A DNA stretch of 64,000 bases, taken from NCBI GenBank assembly GCA_032358165.1, contig JAALGY010000063.1, forward strand, positions 620,001-684,000, written 5' to 3'. A program made the position numbers and the translations under genes. The notes under the pieces are model-generated. The model was not told the DNA's origin and did no database searches. It saw nothing but the letters and a program-made list of their open reading frames with translations. This document shows, in pieces, positions 1 through 11,914 of this stretch (position 1 is its first letter; every line of letters starts with the position of its first letter). The DNA is from Diplosphaera chodatii. Taxonomy: Eukaryota; Chlorophyta; Trebouxiophyceae; Prasiolales; Stichococcaceae.

Positions 1-2833
1 CACAGGTACGGTGATCAATGCAGATTGATGCCATGCGTGTAGTCTTGCGGTCTCTGCGTGCAGTGGTGAACCCGGCATGGCAGGTATGTGCTGCAAGCTG
101 ACACTGCAATCGCACCATGCAATTGATCATCATGTTGCCGGGGAACGACTGGGCAACTGACGCCTCCAGTGACTTGTGGTACTGCTGGCTGGCCCGCGGG
201 CCGGCGTGGAACATGCTGGAGGTGCCCTGGACATCCACCTTCACACCATCCACCCCGCACCCTGCAGGCGGATCAGTGCTGCAGATTGCAAGGTGGCGAT
301 GTCGGACCGTTTGCAGCAGATGTTTTGCATGAAGGGAGCAGACATATCCGCGGTGCTTTGCAAGGACACACACGCACCTTCAAGATATGTGTGCATATCT
401 CTGTGAAGTGCAGCGACGTTATCCACCATGCCAATGCCTGCACGGCAACAAAGACAATTGATCTCAAGGCAGAATGGTTGATGGCTTGATATTCAAGACA
501 CCAATGCACAGCAATCTCAGGGCATGCAGTCTATGCGAGCACCTATCAGCGTCTGCGGGTTCCAAAGAATGGCAGGGTCGATCTCAAGCACTCCAGGCGT
601 CGGCTCTGGAACGACAGGCACAGCCCTGTGTGGCTCAAGCGTAGGCGACACCCCCGACCAATACCTGCGCCATCAATGCCAATAGCTGGGCAGTGATCCT
701 GGCGTGTACCCACCATCATGCATTTTTCAACACTGCATGTTGGAAAGGACCACTGACAAGTTCAGTGATCATTATGCCAGCGTGAGAGCGCACCCATGCA
801 TAGCATGCCAGCAGAAAACGAACTTCAGCCCAAACCGGGATTTCAGCGCCGCAACCACCGACTTGAGGTGTGCCGCTGTGCTCTGCACCGCTCCATAAGC
901 TCTTGGTGTCAGGTCGTTCCCTCGTCAAGGGAAATTGGTTGGCTTGTGCGCTTGGTCAGCAAGGCATGGTCCCACAAGAAACCCACGCACCGTCCAGGGG
1001 ACATCTGCATCTGCCTCTAGCGACGAAAACTTCGCATTGGCTTCCACGGAGCTCAGCCGTTTCGCATGCTCACTGCTGTTCAGGTGGTGCTGCCGGATGA
1101 TGTCGCGCAGGGGGCCCCGCATCACCCTCTGCAGTCAGAAAGCTACCGCGTGATGTCGACAGAAAGCCAACATGCCATGGCCCACCGTAAGTGAGCCCAT
1201 ACTATGTGACACCGCGGACCTGCGCAAATGATATTCCGGCTCGCCATTGCACTGCATAGTCGCCAAAGGCCTCTATCGCACTGACTGCCTTGATCACCAA
1301 CCATGGTGTCCATCCGCCGCCCCTGCATCAGCACGTGCAATCCATGAAATTGCTGATGGTGGCATGGTCGCAGTTTTCTAGGTTTCACATCCGAAGCAGC
1401 AGCAGCAACCACTGTGTCAACTATTGACTTACTGCTCATCTGCGCTGTTCTCAGCAGGCACGGGCTCAGCAGGGGCCACAGTTTGCGCTTGCGATGCAGC
1501 AGCTGCCTGATCGTCCTGGTCTGCCACAGTCAGCTGCCAGCCGTCGTCGATGATCAGCAGCCGCGGCGGCACTCCAGCCGCCTCCAACGATGTCAGCCCC
1601 TGCATAATGCCTGCAGCAAGCAATGGTCGTCAGGCCACGGCAGTAAGGTGTGCTGCCCCATTCCCAATGCAGTGACAGCATCCCTGCATGTGCGCGCCTG
1701 CCATATCATCAGGCAGGTGCGATACCTACACCCACCTTTGGCCGACACTTTGTGGTAGAAGGCGTCCCAGGTGCACCAGCCAAACACATCTGCCGAGGCG
1801 GGTATCTGCTTCTCCTGCAGCGCTACTGCGCCGCCTGACAGGGACGCGGCAGCAATCACCGCGTCGCGCACCAGCCGGAACGGGTCCGCTCCAGCTCCCA
1901 CCAACAAGGCGTCTGCAGGCGAAGCACCTCAGGTGCTTTGGCAAAAACCTGGGCAATGGCTGGCGCTGGCAGACTTGTTTGAAGCCGGGGGGTGCGCTGA
2001 AGACAGATGTGACTATAGATCGTTGTGCCGGCAGGGACACGGTCACATGCTGCCAACGTGAGCAGCTGTACCTGACCAATGAGCAGCCTGCACATCAGCT
2101 GACCCGCTCTCGATGCGCAGGCTGACGCCATGCTTGTCACTGCAGACAGCAAACACGTGAGCAGGGGACCAAAAAGTCTGAGCGCCAGAACGAGCTGAAA
2201 GGTTGAGCAGCAAGGCCATTAGCGGCAGAGTCGGATAAATCTGCAGATCCTTACCCTGATCGCCGCAGCGTGGCTCTGAAGGTGCCATGGTCAATCAGGG
2301 GCAGCAGTACAGCATATGGCCCGTCCTTGCCAAGTTCGAGCAGCAGAAACTGTGTTTCCGGCGGCAGGTCGCGCCCAAAGGCACCCCAGCAGGGGGTCAT
2401 CCACCTGCAGCATGCTTGAGCTGTGAGTGCCAAAGGAAGGTGGGCAGCCCGAAGCGACTGAGCAAATGGGCTCATGCAAGAGGAGAAGCCCACCAGAGCT
2501 TGATCCGGCTGGCAGCGAGAAATCGTGTACACTCCAGCTGCACATGATGGGACACCGATGAGCTCGCTTGGGGCCCCCCGTATTGCCAATTCAATGCAAG
2601 GGCAGTCAGCGTCATGCTGCAGCGCCCAACCTCCACACCTTCCCAAGCCGCACTTCGTGACAGCTGGTCGGCTGATCGCTGTTGATGCCCAGGACTAGGC
2701 TGTCGAACGTGTTGCCGAAGGGACGGGTGGTCACAGCAGCCGGCACATCACGCAGAACTGCAGCGCCCAGGCTGCTGGTGAGCACTCCCCCATCCAGGTG
2801 CACGCTGCTAGCGCTGCCCGCCGATCTTGACAT
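1..2833 (-). CDS. Raffinose synthase / SIP1-like galactosyltransferase (GH36 family), 3' end beyond window
   Basis: Family role: transfer of galactose from galactinol to sucrose, or alpha-galactoside hydrolysis in alkaline alpha-galactosidase relatives. Reading the minus strand from an ATG at 2833, exons give, in order: the N-terminal region (2833-2612); a block ending in ETQFLLLELGKDGPYAVLLP (about 2440-2300); the catalytic-barrel motif FGWCTWDAFY (about 1790-1750); LLIIDDGWQLT (about 1575-1530); RLSSVEANAKFSSLEADAD (about 1065-1000); PTPGVLEIDPAILWNPQTL (about 625-560); and GVKVDVQGTSSMF with YHKSLEASVAQSFPGN (about 245-135). The Asp of KVDVQ is the expected GH36 nucleophile. The acid/base region and C-terminus lie off the left edge. 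At least seven introns interrupt it. Family membership is clear. Whether it makes raffinose, stachyose or only hydrolyses galactosides cannot be told from this part. Confidence 0.88.
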
Positions 2834-3731
2834 GGCTCCGCTATGCTCCTGCTATAGTTTATGTCCTCCCAAAAACGACAACTGCTCAAGACGCTGTCAC
2901 TGGGTGCCTCTGTCCCTGCAGCAGTACAGGACTTAAGTCAAAGCATATTGCCAGAGCAGCATGATGCCACTCGTTGCACACAACACCCGGGAATCAGTCG
3001 CTCACTGCACAAGCACAGACTTGTGCTTATCTGTCTACCTGCAGTTACTCATTCTAGTCTACAATTAACGCCTGCCGGTGGTGCCTGATCATCACTGCTT
3101 GAAGGGTGGCAATCTTGGCAGCTCCACGCACACGGAACAACATGCAGTGCTGCAATCAGACAGTATGTAATTCAAGACCCCTATGAAGGTGCTGCAATAT
3201 CAGTTTGCCAGCTGCACCCGTGCAAAAACCGCTGTGTGCCGAGGCACGTGCGCACGGATCCTTGGCAAAGATCTTTTGCTTGCAGCACACGTTGTCCATA
3301 GGTGGTTTGCGCCGGGACGCCCTCTGTCACCTCGCAACCGGCAAATTCACCTGTTTCCGACGCACAGCCACCGCAGCTGCGCGATCTGCTGACAGCGCCG
3401 AACTGGTTGTTTTTTGCACTCAAACCATCGATTCGGTCAGAGCGGCCTGACTCTGCTTGGCTCAATGCTCTGAGCTCGCTGCAAGTAATAGCGCTTTGAG
3501 AGGGCTATCCGCGGCCTTATGCAGCCACAGACCGATCTCAGCTGTGGCCGCACTGTGCTGCATGACGCCAACCTACTGCGTCCGCGCAGCAGAGCCCTGC
3601 ACAGGTCGGCTTGCAGGCAACGGCTGCTGGTCCCTTCATGTGCAGCTCAATCTGACACGGAGCCCGCCAGGTGAGATGGTACCGGCATCGGACGTGCCAC
3701 TGCCAGCGGCTGCGCCTGCTGTTGACCATCG
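2834..3731. other. Intergenic region between divergent raffinose synthase-like and cupin genes
   Basis: About 0.9 kb separates the two divergent start codons and probably holds both promoters. A 94-codon minus-strand reading frame (3181-3465) has no recognisable motif. A 5' exon of the cupin gene could lie here, because the first cupin exon is preceded by a sequence that could also act as an acceptor. I see no repeat or RNA gene. Confidence 0.4.
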
Positions 3732-5900
3732 ATGGCACTGAATCAGCAGCCACTGCGTTGCAGGCCAGCGCAATGCCTGCTGCCAGTATGGCGCACGCTG
3801 GCAGACCGCCCGATGCACGACGCCGGGGATGGCCGCGTTGTGGTGCCGCTGTTGCAGCCGGTGGCGGACGAGCTGCCGTTTGCGGTGGCGATGGAGCTGC
3901 ACAAGTGTCGCGACGGCAGCGCCTCTGCCGCTGAGCCAGCTCCTGGCGGAGGCCGTGAGGAGATGAACAGCTTTCAGCTGCATTACGTCCTCCAGGGCCA
4001 AGCTCAGGTTGGCATGGGACATACCCGCGATGCAGTTGCTGCCACCCTGCTGTGGTGCAAGCCTGTCATAGCGCCTGGGCATCTCACCCCCATGTAGCCA
4101 CGAGGAGAGGGATCGCTCGCGGCTGAGGTGTGTGGCCGTGCGCTGCGCAGCTGGTGCAGGACGGGCAGGCGCTGGGCGAGGTGTGCGCGGGCGACAGCCT
4201 GCTGATGTCCTCCGCGGCCGCGTGCCGGGCGGACGCCGGCAGCCGCCGCGCCCACCCGGACTGGGACCTGGCGGTGCTCACCCTGGTGCTGGGCGTCCAC
4301 CAGGACAGCGAGTCGGACACGGACACGGACGGCGAGCTCGGCACGCCGCTGGTGGGGCACCGTGGCTCCCTTCACTGTTGCGATATGCGGTACATGGTGC
4401 AAGGGGTGATGCTGTGCCTCGCTCGTCACCTGCAGCATAGGTGTGCCCGGATCCAGTGCTGGGCGTCGGCGTGTGCAGGGTGCGCAGCCTGTGGTCGACA
4501 CAGCCGTGGCGCAGCAGGTGGCGGATAGTTGGCAGGCCAGGCCGATTGTTGGCACGCTGTCAGCCGCAATGCTGCGGGGCATCCTTGCAGATGCGCAGGC
4601 CACAGCTCAGCGCGCTGTGTTCGACTCCCCGGGCCAGCAGCAGACGGTGCACATCGATGGCACACCGGCAGAAAGCGTGCGCACCAGCAGCAACCAGCGG
4701 GCTGACATCAGCGCCCTTCCGACCTTGGTGGCAGCCGAGCCGGTGCTGGCGGGTGCCAGCGCTGCAAGCACTGGTGGGGAAGTCGTCGGCAGGGATGGCA
4801 ACGGCGCAAACGCAGCCGACAGTGATTGGGGAACCACTGTCGGCTCCGCCTGGGCCACCGCCAGCAGCGCGCTGCTGCAGCATGTGCCCAGGCAGCTGGC
4901 AGCCACCCTGCAGCAACTGCAGCAGCATTGGGCAGTGCGGCACCTGGAGGCATCACTGGGCGCCTCCTCTAGCGCAAGTAGCAAGGTGGGGGGACAGTAG
5001 CTTTCTTGGCATGCAGATGGAGTACTTGAAATATGTTTGTGAAGCTCACCACAGCAGTCGTTGAGGAGCACTTGCAGGCGGACAAACATGCTTGCCCAAT
5101 TGCATGGCAGGCAGTGCAGCGACGGCGGCTGAGAGACCTCCTCGCGTACAAGCTGCCAGGCCAGACGAACCGGCTGGCACTGCTGTTCAACCCACTGGAC
5201 GACGGCCACCTTGGCGTGCCTTTCACCTTTGGGCTGGAGGTACGCCTGCTGTCAGAGCCCTACACTGTCTGAACGACGCCATGCTTGCACAGCCGGTTGT
5301 TGCCACACCAGTTGCACATGTCTACAACAGCAGAAGTGATGAGGTATGCACGCTCTGGCAGATCTTCGAGCCTGACCATGAGACGCCGCCGCACGTGCAC
5401 GACACCGCGCACGAGCTGTTCTTCATCCTCAGCGGCAGTGGCACTGCATTCTGCGATGGCCGACGCTTTGGCGTCAGTGTTGGTGATGTGGTGGTGTTCC
5501 CTCCACACGCAGGTACCGTATGTGTTTGCTGACAGTCACTCCAGTCACTCTAATAGACCTCAAGCACACATTCAGTATCAGAGACGTGCTCTACTGACTT
5601 TGGGTTCTTTCTGGCAGTGCACGGCATCGACAATGGCAGCGAGGAGAAGCTGTTTTGCCTGGAGCTGATGCTGCCAAACGAGATGTTTGCAGAGTTTGTC
5701 AAGCGTGAGTTTCGCTGTGCTCTTTGCTATGATCATCAGTCTGCGTCATGTGGTTGCGTGCAGCATGGCGGCCTGACCCACTTGTGCAGGTCTCCCTGAT
5801 GTGATGAGACCGTCCCCTCGCAGGTGGTCTGCTGGATGGCGGCCTGAGTGATGAAGACTTGTGCACATTGGTTGCTGAGGAATGTGGCTACGTGCGGTAG
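3732..5900 (+). CDS. Double-cupin (RmlC-like) domain protein
   Basis: Two cupin folds are separated by a long Ala/Gln-rich linker. Exon 1 (3732-4007) ends in FQLHYVLQGQAQ and continues at 4151 with LVQDGQALGEVCAGDSLLMS, forming the first, degenerate cupin. It lacks an obvious HxH metal triad. The linker (about 4482-5000) is helical and low complexity. A segment around 5033-5240 reads LPGQTNRLALLFNPLDDGH. The second cupin (5281 onward) has PPHVHDTAHELFFILSGSG, then GDVVVFPPHA joined across an intron (about 5511-5616) to VHGIDNGSEEKLFCLEL, giving the standard His-x-His, Glu and later His metal ligands. The last exon reads GLLDGGLSDEDLCTLVAEEC and stops at 5900. The substrate is unknown; dioxygenases, isomerases and sugar-binding proteins share this fold. 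The start is the first in-frame ATG and may be internal. Confidence 0.72.
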
Positions 5901-6426
5901 TTACCTCGTGTTGGGCTTGACGAACATGCAGCATAGTCAGAGTTGGTTCTGAAATCTTCAGGGAGCCCGCTCCCTAAATGTCCGAGCTCCGCCCTGAGTG
6001 CGCAGATGCAATTCTGGTGACACATGCCGAATGGTTGGTGTCGACACGCCTGTCTTTGTCTCTTCTAGTCTGCGTCAGTGGTAATCACACAAACCAACTT
6101 CACGAGCGTGACAACCTATTTAGTCCAACCCCCTGGCCTCTGCAGCTCCCATCGGACGGCACGCCGTCACGTGATGCCGTGACCCTTGAAATACGAAATT
6201 CAAAACGCAGCTTCGGCCGGCGCTATTAACACGCAGCGGTGCAGAAGTGGCGCACACAACTTCCCCACTGCTCGCGGCGCGTGTGAAGGACGCTACCTTT
6301 GAGATTGTATTGGGCGACGTTGTAGGTTCCGTGGTCAGTGTTGACGGAAGCACTGCACAGGGACTTGGCTAACACCACGATGAATATACAAGATGCGCAC
6401 ACGCGGGTACGGTCTGCAGCCACTGC
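5901..6426. other. Intergenic region with a small perfect hairpin
   Basis: The 3' flank of the cupin gene and promoter of the next plus-strand gene. It contains a 6-bp stem, 4-nt loop hairpin at 5960-5975 (AGGGAG-CCCG-CTCCCT). A short open stretch near 6240-6372 has no ATG. No gene is supported. Confidence 0.4.
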
Positions 6427-7204
6427 ATGGCTCTGAATACCTTGCTGCCGGCGGGACGCACTGCAATATCTATGGAGCAGCTCGCTGCGCTTATCGGTCG
6501 CCTGGAAGCTGCAGCTGCATGCCTCAAGGTGGGATGCCAATGCAGTCTCGGTACAAGAGCCATGTGGGCCTTGAAAGACCATTTGCCACCTGCCAACGAG
6601 TGTAATGACAGCCGAATCGCCACCAGCGATGTGCCTCGCCTACGGGGGACGGTTTCATTCAAAAAGTTTGGCCATCGGTGGCAGACACCTGTTTGTACTT
6701 AGCTGCTGTTCGACGGATACGTGCTGCGCTGACTCCGGAACCAGGATGCGCACGAATAGAACACATTCAGTCAACGCTTTCGCATCGTCACGGGTGCTTT
6801 GCAGCCAACGGGCGATGCCAGACGGCTCCTGCTGACAGACCCACACTGTGCTTCGCAGGAGCAGACCACCGGAGCAGAGGGCCACAGCACCGGCTGCAGT
6901 GACCAGCTACTGCAAGCGGTCGGTGCTGCAGTGGCGCGTCTGGAGGCGGCCCTTCAGGTCGACAATACAGGCGCTGCCCAAAGCCAGCTGGTGTGTTGCT
7001 GCCGGCACCGGACGTCCTTCATGACGCCTCGGTCGACACTGCTCTTGTTGAGGAGGAATCTGCATGCGGCCACTCCCCATCAGACCCTTGACATCATATT
7101 GGTTGCAGGACGAGACCCTTCAGAGCCAGGATGCAGTGGCAGGTTTGCATGCACAGCTGGCCCATGAAGCCCAACGGGAACTGAACTGCTTTGAAGCGCA
7201 TTGA
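6427..7204 (+). CDS. Small coiled-coil protein, function unknown
   Basis: I do not recognise the family. Starting at the ATG at 6427, exon 1 encodes an amphipathic helix ending EQLAALIGRLEAAAACLK before a GT donor near 6531. A later exon, ending at about 6959, encodes DQLLQAVGAAVARLEAALQ, a second helix of the same type. An exon around 7000-7060 may encode LPAPDVLHDASVDTALVEEE. The last exon, after a TTGCAG acceptor near 7110, encodes DETLQSQDAVAGLHAQLAHE and stops at 7204. The product would be about 130-170 residues and almost entirely helical, like subunits of tethering, kinetochore or Mediator complexes, but no signature residue settles which. It ends 34 bp before the CXC regulator start, so it could instead be misassembled 5' exons of that gene; the clear in-frame stop argues against this. 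Confidence 0.45.
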
Positions 7205-7238
7205 TACCGAGCTTGCGACCCAGTCAAGATGGCCGTGC

Positions 7239-10200
7239 ATGTTTGCAGACACATCAGGGCAGGCAGCTGCAGGGCGCAAACGACCACGGAATTGCCGCAG
7301 CGTGTACGGCTCCAGAGAGGTGTGCGCTTTCGAGCTCAGAACTCACTCCAGTGCTGTGGATCCAGCCCCAGCGTATCCAAAGGTCAAACTTCAGGCGATG
7401 CTCAGGCACTCCGAGCCCTGCTTGCAGAGCGACGCGTCGGATGGCGGCAACGGAGACGCCTCCCAGTGCAGCCAGGGGCGCGCCGGCTTCCAGAGCAGGC
7501 TGCCGCCGGTGCAGCCCACGCCCCGGGCGCAGCAGAAGCCCGCACATACGGCGGCGACGGACGTGGCAGACACGCCGATGGCCGCCATCGCGCTGGCAGA
7601 ACTCTGCACCCTGTCTCAGCACATGTCCCAGCCGGCTGCCCAGCCCGGCAGCAGCGCTGCACAGCACAGGTGCAGTTCCAGCCTCACGCGATTGGACTAC
7701 TGACTCACTAGGGCTGCTGTGGTGCTTAACAGATTCTGATGTCTCGTGTCGCAACCCAGGAGCGAGTCCATTCAGGACTTGAACCTGCCAAAGCGGCGGC
7801 GCAGCTCACACGCCTCCTATGCCAACGCTCAGCGCAGCAGCCCCTCCTATGAGGTGCGCTGTGCAGCGCTTTGACCTCCGTATGCGCAGGGGTTGATTAA
7901 CAGGGTCCCGAGGTGCTGCTTTGGAAAGCGGCGCCGAGAAGTACCTGAGTGAAATAACTGCTGCTGATTGCCGCTGCATTTGTGCTGCAGGATGACGATG
8001 GGGACTATGAGGTCGGCCACCATGCCGGTGGCGGCGGCATGAAGCACTGCAATTGCAAAAAGTCGCGGTGTCTGAAGCTGTACTGCGAGTGCTTCTCGGC
8101 AGGTGGACAACAGTTTGTGGTTGCAGTGGCCTCGGTTCGCATGTGCATGCCGACGTCTGCCCTCAGTGTGTCGGGCTGCAGTCACTGCATGTTCCTCCAG
8201 CATGCTTGCTGGCCCCCAGTGCACTGGCAACATTGGAGCCGCTGCGGGTGCAGGGCGTTTCTGCAAGGGGTGCGCATGTCGCAACTGCCAGAACGTGGAG
8301 GCCAACGGAGCGGTGGTGCTCCACATGCGGCAGCAAATCATCGCACGCAGCCCAAATGCCTTCGATGTCAAGGTGCCATTGGGCGCCTGTGCAGCAGCCC
8401 CACACTGTCCATCACTTCTGCCGCAAGCCTATAGGCATTTTGTCGGCAGCGAGAAGCTGTAAGCAACACTGGGCTACACAGGCCGGGACAGCCTATGCAA
8501 TGTGCTATCTATTTGACTTGCAGGTCTCACTGGATGAGGGGCACCGCAAGGGCTGCCGCTGCCGCAAATCAAAGTGCCTCAAGAAGTACTGCGAGTGCTT
8601 CCAGGCCAATGTGCGGTGTACAGAAGCCTGCAGGTGGGTACAGAAACTGGTGTGCTGATTCATGCATACACACAATTGAACGTGGATGAGGCTGCGACAC
8701 AGGGTTCGCGTTTGTGAACATGGCACAGCTTTGCGAGTGTCCACGAACCCAGCCACCACTCCACTGCAGGTGCGAAGACTGCAAAAACATGGGGCCTGGC
8801 AACCCCAAGGATGACACCTACGGCAGCAAGCCAATGGTCAGGACAGCCACTCAGCGCATGCAGGCACGCTCTGAAGCACCAAACATGCCAGACTTGGGGT
8901 GGCCTTCCTGTTCTGCATGCCATCTGGGGGTTGTTCCACTGTTCTGAAGGCGGCAAAATGGTTTTGTTAACATACACAGGGCATTGAGCTGCAGTCTGCG
9001 CTGCCGATCCTTCCGCTGTTCGAGTTGGATGAGCCGGGGGGCAAGGTGGACGCCGCTCGCCGTGGCGACAAAAGAGACAGCGGGGCTCCGCTGCAGTGCC
9101 GCCTGGATGCAGGCGGCCCTGCGGTGCATTCCACGCCAGAGGAGCAGTCCGCACGCACCGGTCAGGACATGGGTGCGTCTGAGACGCCGCTGTGAGCATC
9201 TGGACCTGGGTGCAGCATCCGATGGCATGCTGCAGTCTGAACACTGAGATCAAAGTGTTTATCACCGTCAGCCTGCCATACTGCAGGCAGCCCAGACCGG
9301 CACAGCCAGTACACAGAGAGCCGGCCATCAGTTGCAGCGTTGAGCCCAGAGCAGCGTGCTAGTCCTGCGCGGCTGCAGGCCATGGCCGACATCGCCGGCC
9401 GCACGTTGCAGGGCACCGCTCACAGACGCCTGCACCTGGTGCCTGGTGCGCACCAGCTGCCAGTCCACGCGGAGCCTGTGCTGTGCCACCAAGCCGCTGC
9501 ATAGCATTCCATCGCTCCAGTGTGCAGACGTGCTTGCGTTCGACTTGCTATGCTATTGTTGGCAGGCACGAAGCTGCACAACGACGGCTCGATGTGGCCG
9601 GTGCGCACGGCTGCGCCAGCATTGCAGCCGCGCAAGGACCAGCCGCTGAACAGTGGTGACATGTCCGCCTTCCGGGTGGTGTCTGGTGCGCTGTCCACCA
9701 TGCTGCCTGCAAGTCCCTGTTTCGATGGTCATCTGTGTGTTGCTTCCTCTTGCAGATCTCCTTTAGCGCATCGACCTTGCTAAAGGCTCCTCTTCCCAGC
9801 ACTGATCTGGCAGGCATGGCATCATCTGCAACACAGGCGGCAGTAGTGGGGGCATGAAGGCCGGCAAGCCGACCGGTAGCCAGCGCAATGGCGTGCGGCG
9901 GACAGAGACTGATGTTTTGGGTGCGCCGTCCCTCCTCACTGCCACGTTTTCACACATGCCACATGCACTGCTCAACCGCCAAAGTGGAGCGATTTCCCTA
10001 CTTGTGCGCCATTGCACTGTGCAGATGATGCTATCTCGCCGCCGCCAGTCCGGCATCGGCGGCCAGGCGCCAGCACCATGCCGCCGCCAGTGTCACCAGT
10101 ACGGACGGCAGCAGTTGTGGGGCGGTTTGCGGGCATCGCCGAATCGAAGGCAGCGCCACAGCCGGGTGGATCACAGCAGTGGGAGTCGCCAGCGCGCAAA

Positions 10201-10547
10201 GCTTCAGTGGTAAGCTGCTGAACCTTCACACCTGTCTCAGCTGCATTCAGCAGTGCCCATCTGAAGGTGCTGAGGTGCAAGCCCACCCTATGCACCACTG
10301 ACGCTGCTTCGTGGTGCACTTCCAGGGGCTGCCGCCATCGACGCCGGCTGGGCCGCCAGTGCTGCTGGCGTCGCCTGTGCCGCTGTCCGCCCCGCCCACC
10401 GGCTCGCCAGTGCTGCAGGAGCGCTCTGGAGACCCTGATGCGGGTGTCGGTGCCGAGCAGCTGCCCTGCATGAAGCTGGAACAGCACGAGGGCGTGGTGG
10501 CTGCGCTGTTCGGCCTAAGCCAGCCCACATCCATCACCGCCTCATGA
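7239..10547 (+). CDS. CXC-domain (CRC/TSO1/LIN54-like) DNA-binding regulator
   Basis: Members of this family bind CHR-type DNA elements and act in DREAM/MuvB-like complexes controlling cell-cycle genes. Exon 1 starts [18 protein letters not shown] (ATG at 7239). A basic exon ending at about 7852 reads [18 protein letters not shown]. The first Cys-rich repeat (exon 7991-8102) has [20 protein letters not shown] and is completed near 8250 by [14 protein letters not shown]. The conserved hinge follows as RSPNAF (usual form RNPxAF). The second repeat (from 8524) reads [20 protein letters not shown] and ends with [12 protein letters not shown] near 8770-8795. Downstream exons (about 8984-10547) are Ser/Pro/Ala-rich and end in [13 protein letters not shown] before TGA. 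Two complete CXC repeats make the assignment secure; the exact N- and C-terminal exon joins are less so. A nuclear location is expected. Confidence 0.9.
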
Positions 10548-10921
10548 CGGCCAGTGCTCGAGCATGGGGCCGGAACAAGCGCGGGGTGTCTGTCTTTCCT
10601 TTCGTTGCGGCAGCGTCAAATCGAATTTGCACACATTTCATGGGCACGGCGGTAGTGGTTTGGCATCCTCCGCGAAGTTGATATCCCATACCCATCCATG
10701 CCCCGGGGGTGTGAGACGCCAAGCTCATCGGACGGATCCCACCAGTACTCCGCTCTGCAGTTGCAGCCTACCTATATGGAGGTGCTGTTAAAAGTGACAC
10801 GGAGCACCAGGACACTCGCACCGCTGATCGCCTCAGCCGTTGAGCGGTGACCAGAGATCCGCACCGTGACCCGTTTGCTGCACACGCTTGTTGCGTTACA
10901 TAGCCCAGCCAGCCAGCGAAG
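10548..10921. promoter_or_regulatory. Intergenic region and probable ACP promoter
   Basis: 374 bp between the CXC regulator stop and the ACP start, both on the plus strand. No ORF or repeat with support. The start context GAAGATGATG places an A three bases before the ATG. Confidence 0.35.
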
Positions 10922-11296
10922 ATGATGTCCATGCAGTGCCGCTGCCCAGCGCCGGTCGCCGCGCGGACGAGCTTCCGCAGCGGCAGGCCCGTAACAGCAC
11001 GGCGCGCAGCATCCAGCCACCGGGCGGCACGCCTGGTGACGCGGGCAGCAGTGGACAAGGGCGCCGTGCTGGAGGATGTGCGGGGCATCATCGCCGAGCA
11101 GCTGGGCAAGGACCTGGGCGAGGTCACCCCCGAGGCAAAGTTCGTCGACCTGGGCGCTGACTCGCTGGACACGGTCGAGATCATGATGGCACTGGAGGAG
11201 AAGTTCGATCTGCAGCTGGATGAGGAGGGTGCTGAGAAGATCGCCACCGTCCAGGAGGCTGCTGACCTGATCTCCGGCCAGGTCGACAGTGCCTGA
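10922..11296 (+). CDS. Plastid acyl carrier protein
   Basis: Carries growing acyl chains on 4'-phosphopantetheine during type II fatty-acid synthesis in the chloroplast stroma. A single uninterrupted exon of 124 codons. Residues 1-43 form a plastid transit peptide rich in Arg, Ser and Ala with no acidic residues. The mature ACP begins near [20 protein letters not shown]. The prosthetic-group Ser lies in the invariant motif [19 protein letters not shown], followed by the final helix VQEAADLI. The mature part of about 80 residues is the normal ACP size. Lack of introns is unusual for this locus and may reflect high expression. Identity is near certain; it fits plastid rather than mitochondrial ACP because of the presequence and the overall match to plastid forms. 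Confidence 0.97.
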   Translation: MMSMQCRCPAPVAARTSFRSGRPVTARRAASSHRAARLVTRAAVDKGAVLEDVRGIIAEQLGKDLGEVTPEAKFVDLGADSLDTVEIMMALEEKFDLQLDEEGAEKIATVQEAADLISGQVDSA

Positions 11297-11914
11297 TCAC
11301 TCGACTTTGCTGGCGGGCCATGCCGGCGGTGCTGCAGTCCAGCCACTGTGCCCAGGCAATCAGATGACTAGTTGCTTTGCTGAGTGTTGTGCGCTGAGCG
11401 GTTTGCTGGCGCCTGAGGGAACTGCCTCCAAGGCGTTGTATACTGAGGGTTCGCCCTTGGAAACCTTGTAAGCCTTCACATGGACTGTGCATCCTACCAA
11501 GACTGGCAACTGCGGTCGTCTTTAAGAGCGCAACACGCAGCACAGCCTTAGTGCGAACAGGATACCGAAGAACCTACATCACTGCTGCATGTACAACTTA
11601 CAGTACTCCCAACCAAGCGCTGGAAATGCATGACAATGACATCAAGGAAGCCATTGCACAGCAGTCGACCACATGTGCTCGACTGGGCGTAATAACATCT
11701 TGCACGCACGCATTTGGCCAACTGCTGCAATACCCTGATGATATCCTGCTCGGCCTTGATCAGGGCCCCTGATCGAGTACATTGCCGTTTGCACGCTGGC
11801 ACCTCAGCTGTAACACTGCACTGCTTGAGCAGCTGCAGCGTCGCCTTAGCAAAGCGCAACCGGCCGAGACCCTGAAAGTCACCAATAGCAAGTTGTGTGG
11901 CAGATTGCACAGGC
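11297..11914. other. Intergenic region: ACP 3' UTR and FTR promoter
   Basis: A TGTAA poly(A)-type signal lies at 11467-11471. A 126-codon minus-strand reading frame (11548-11928) overlaps the FTR start and has no recognisable domain, so I do not call it. Confidence 0.4.
11467..11471 (+). terminator. Putative TGTAA polyadenylation signal of the ACP gene
   Basis: TGTAA is the usual green-algal poly(A) signal. This copy is 171 bases after the ACP stop codon. A five-base match can arise by chance. Confidence 0.4.

Noticed and set aside
7254..7754. 166-codon minus-strand ORF opposite the CXC gene
   Set aside because: It is the reverse shadow of Ala/Pro-rich coding exons on the plus strand.
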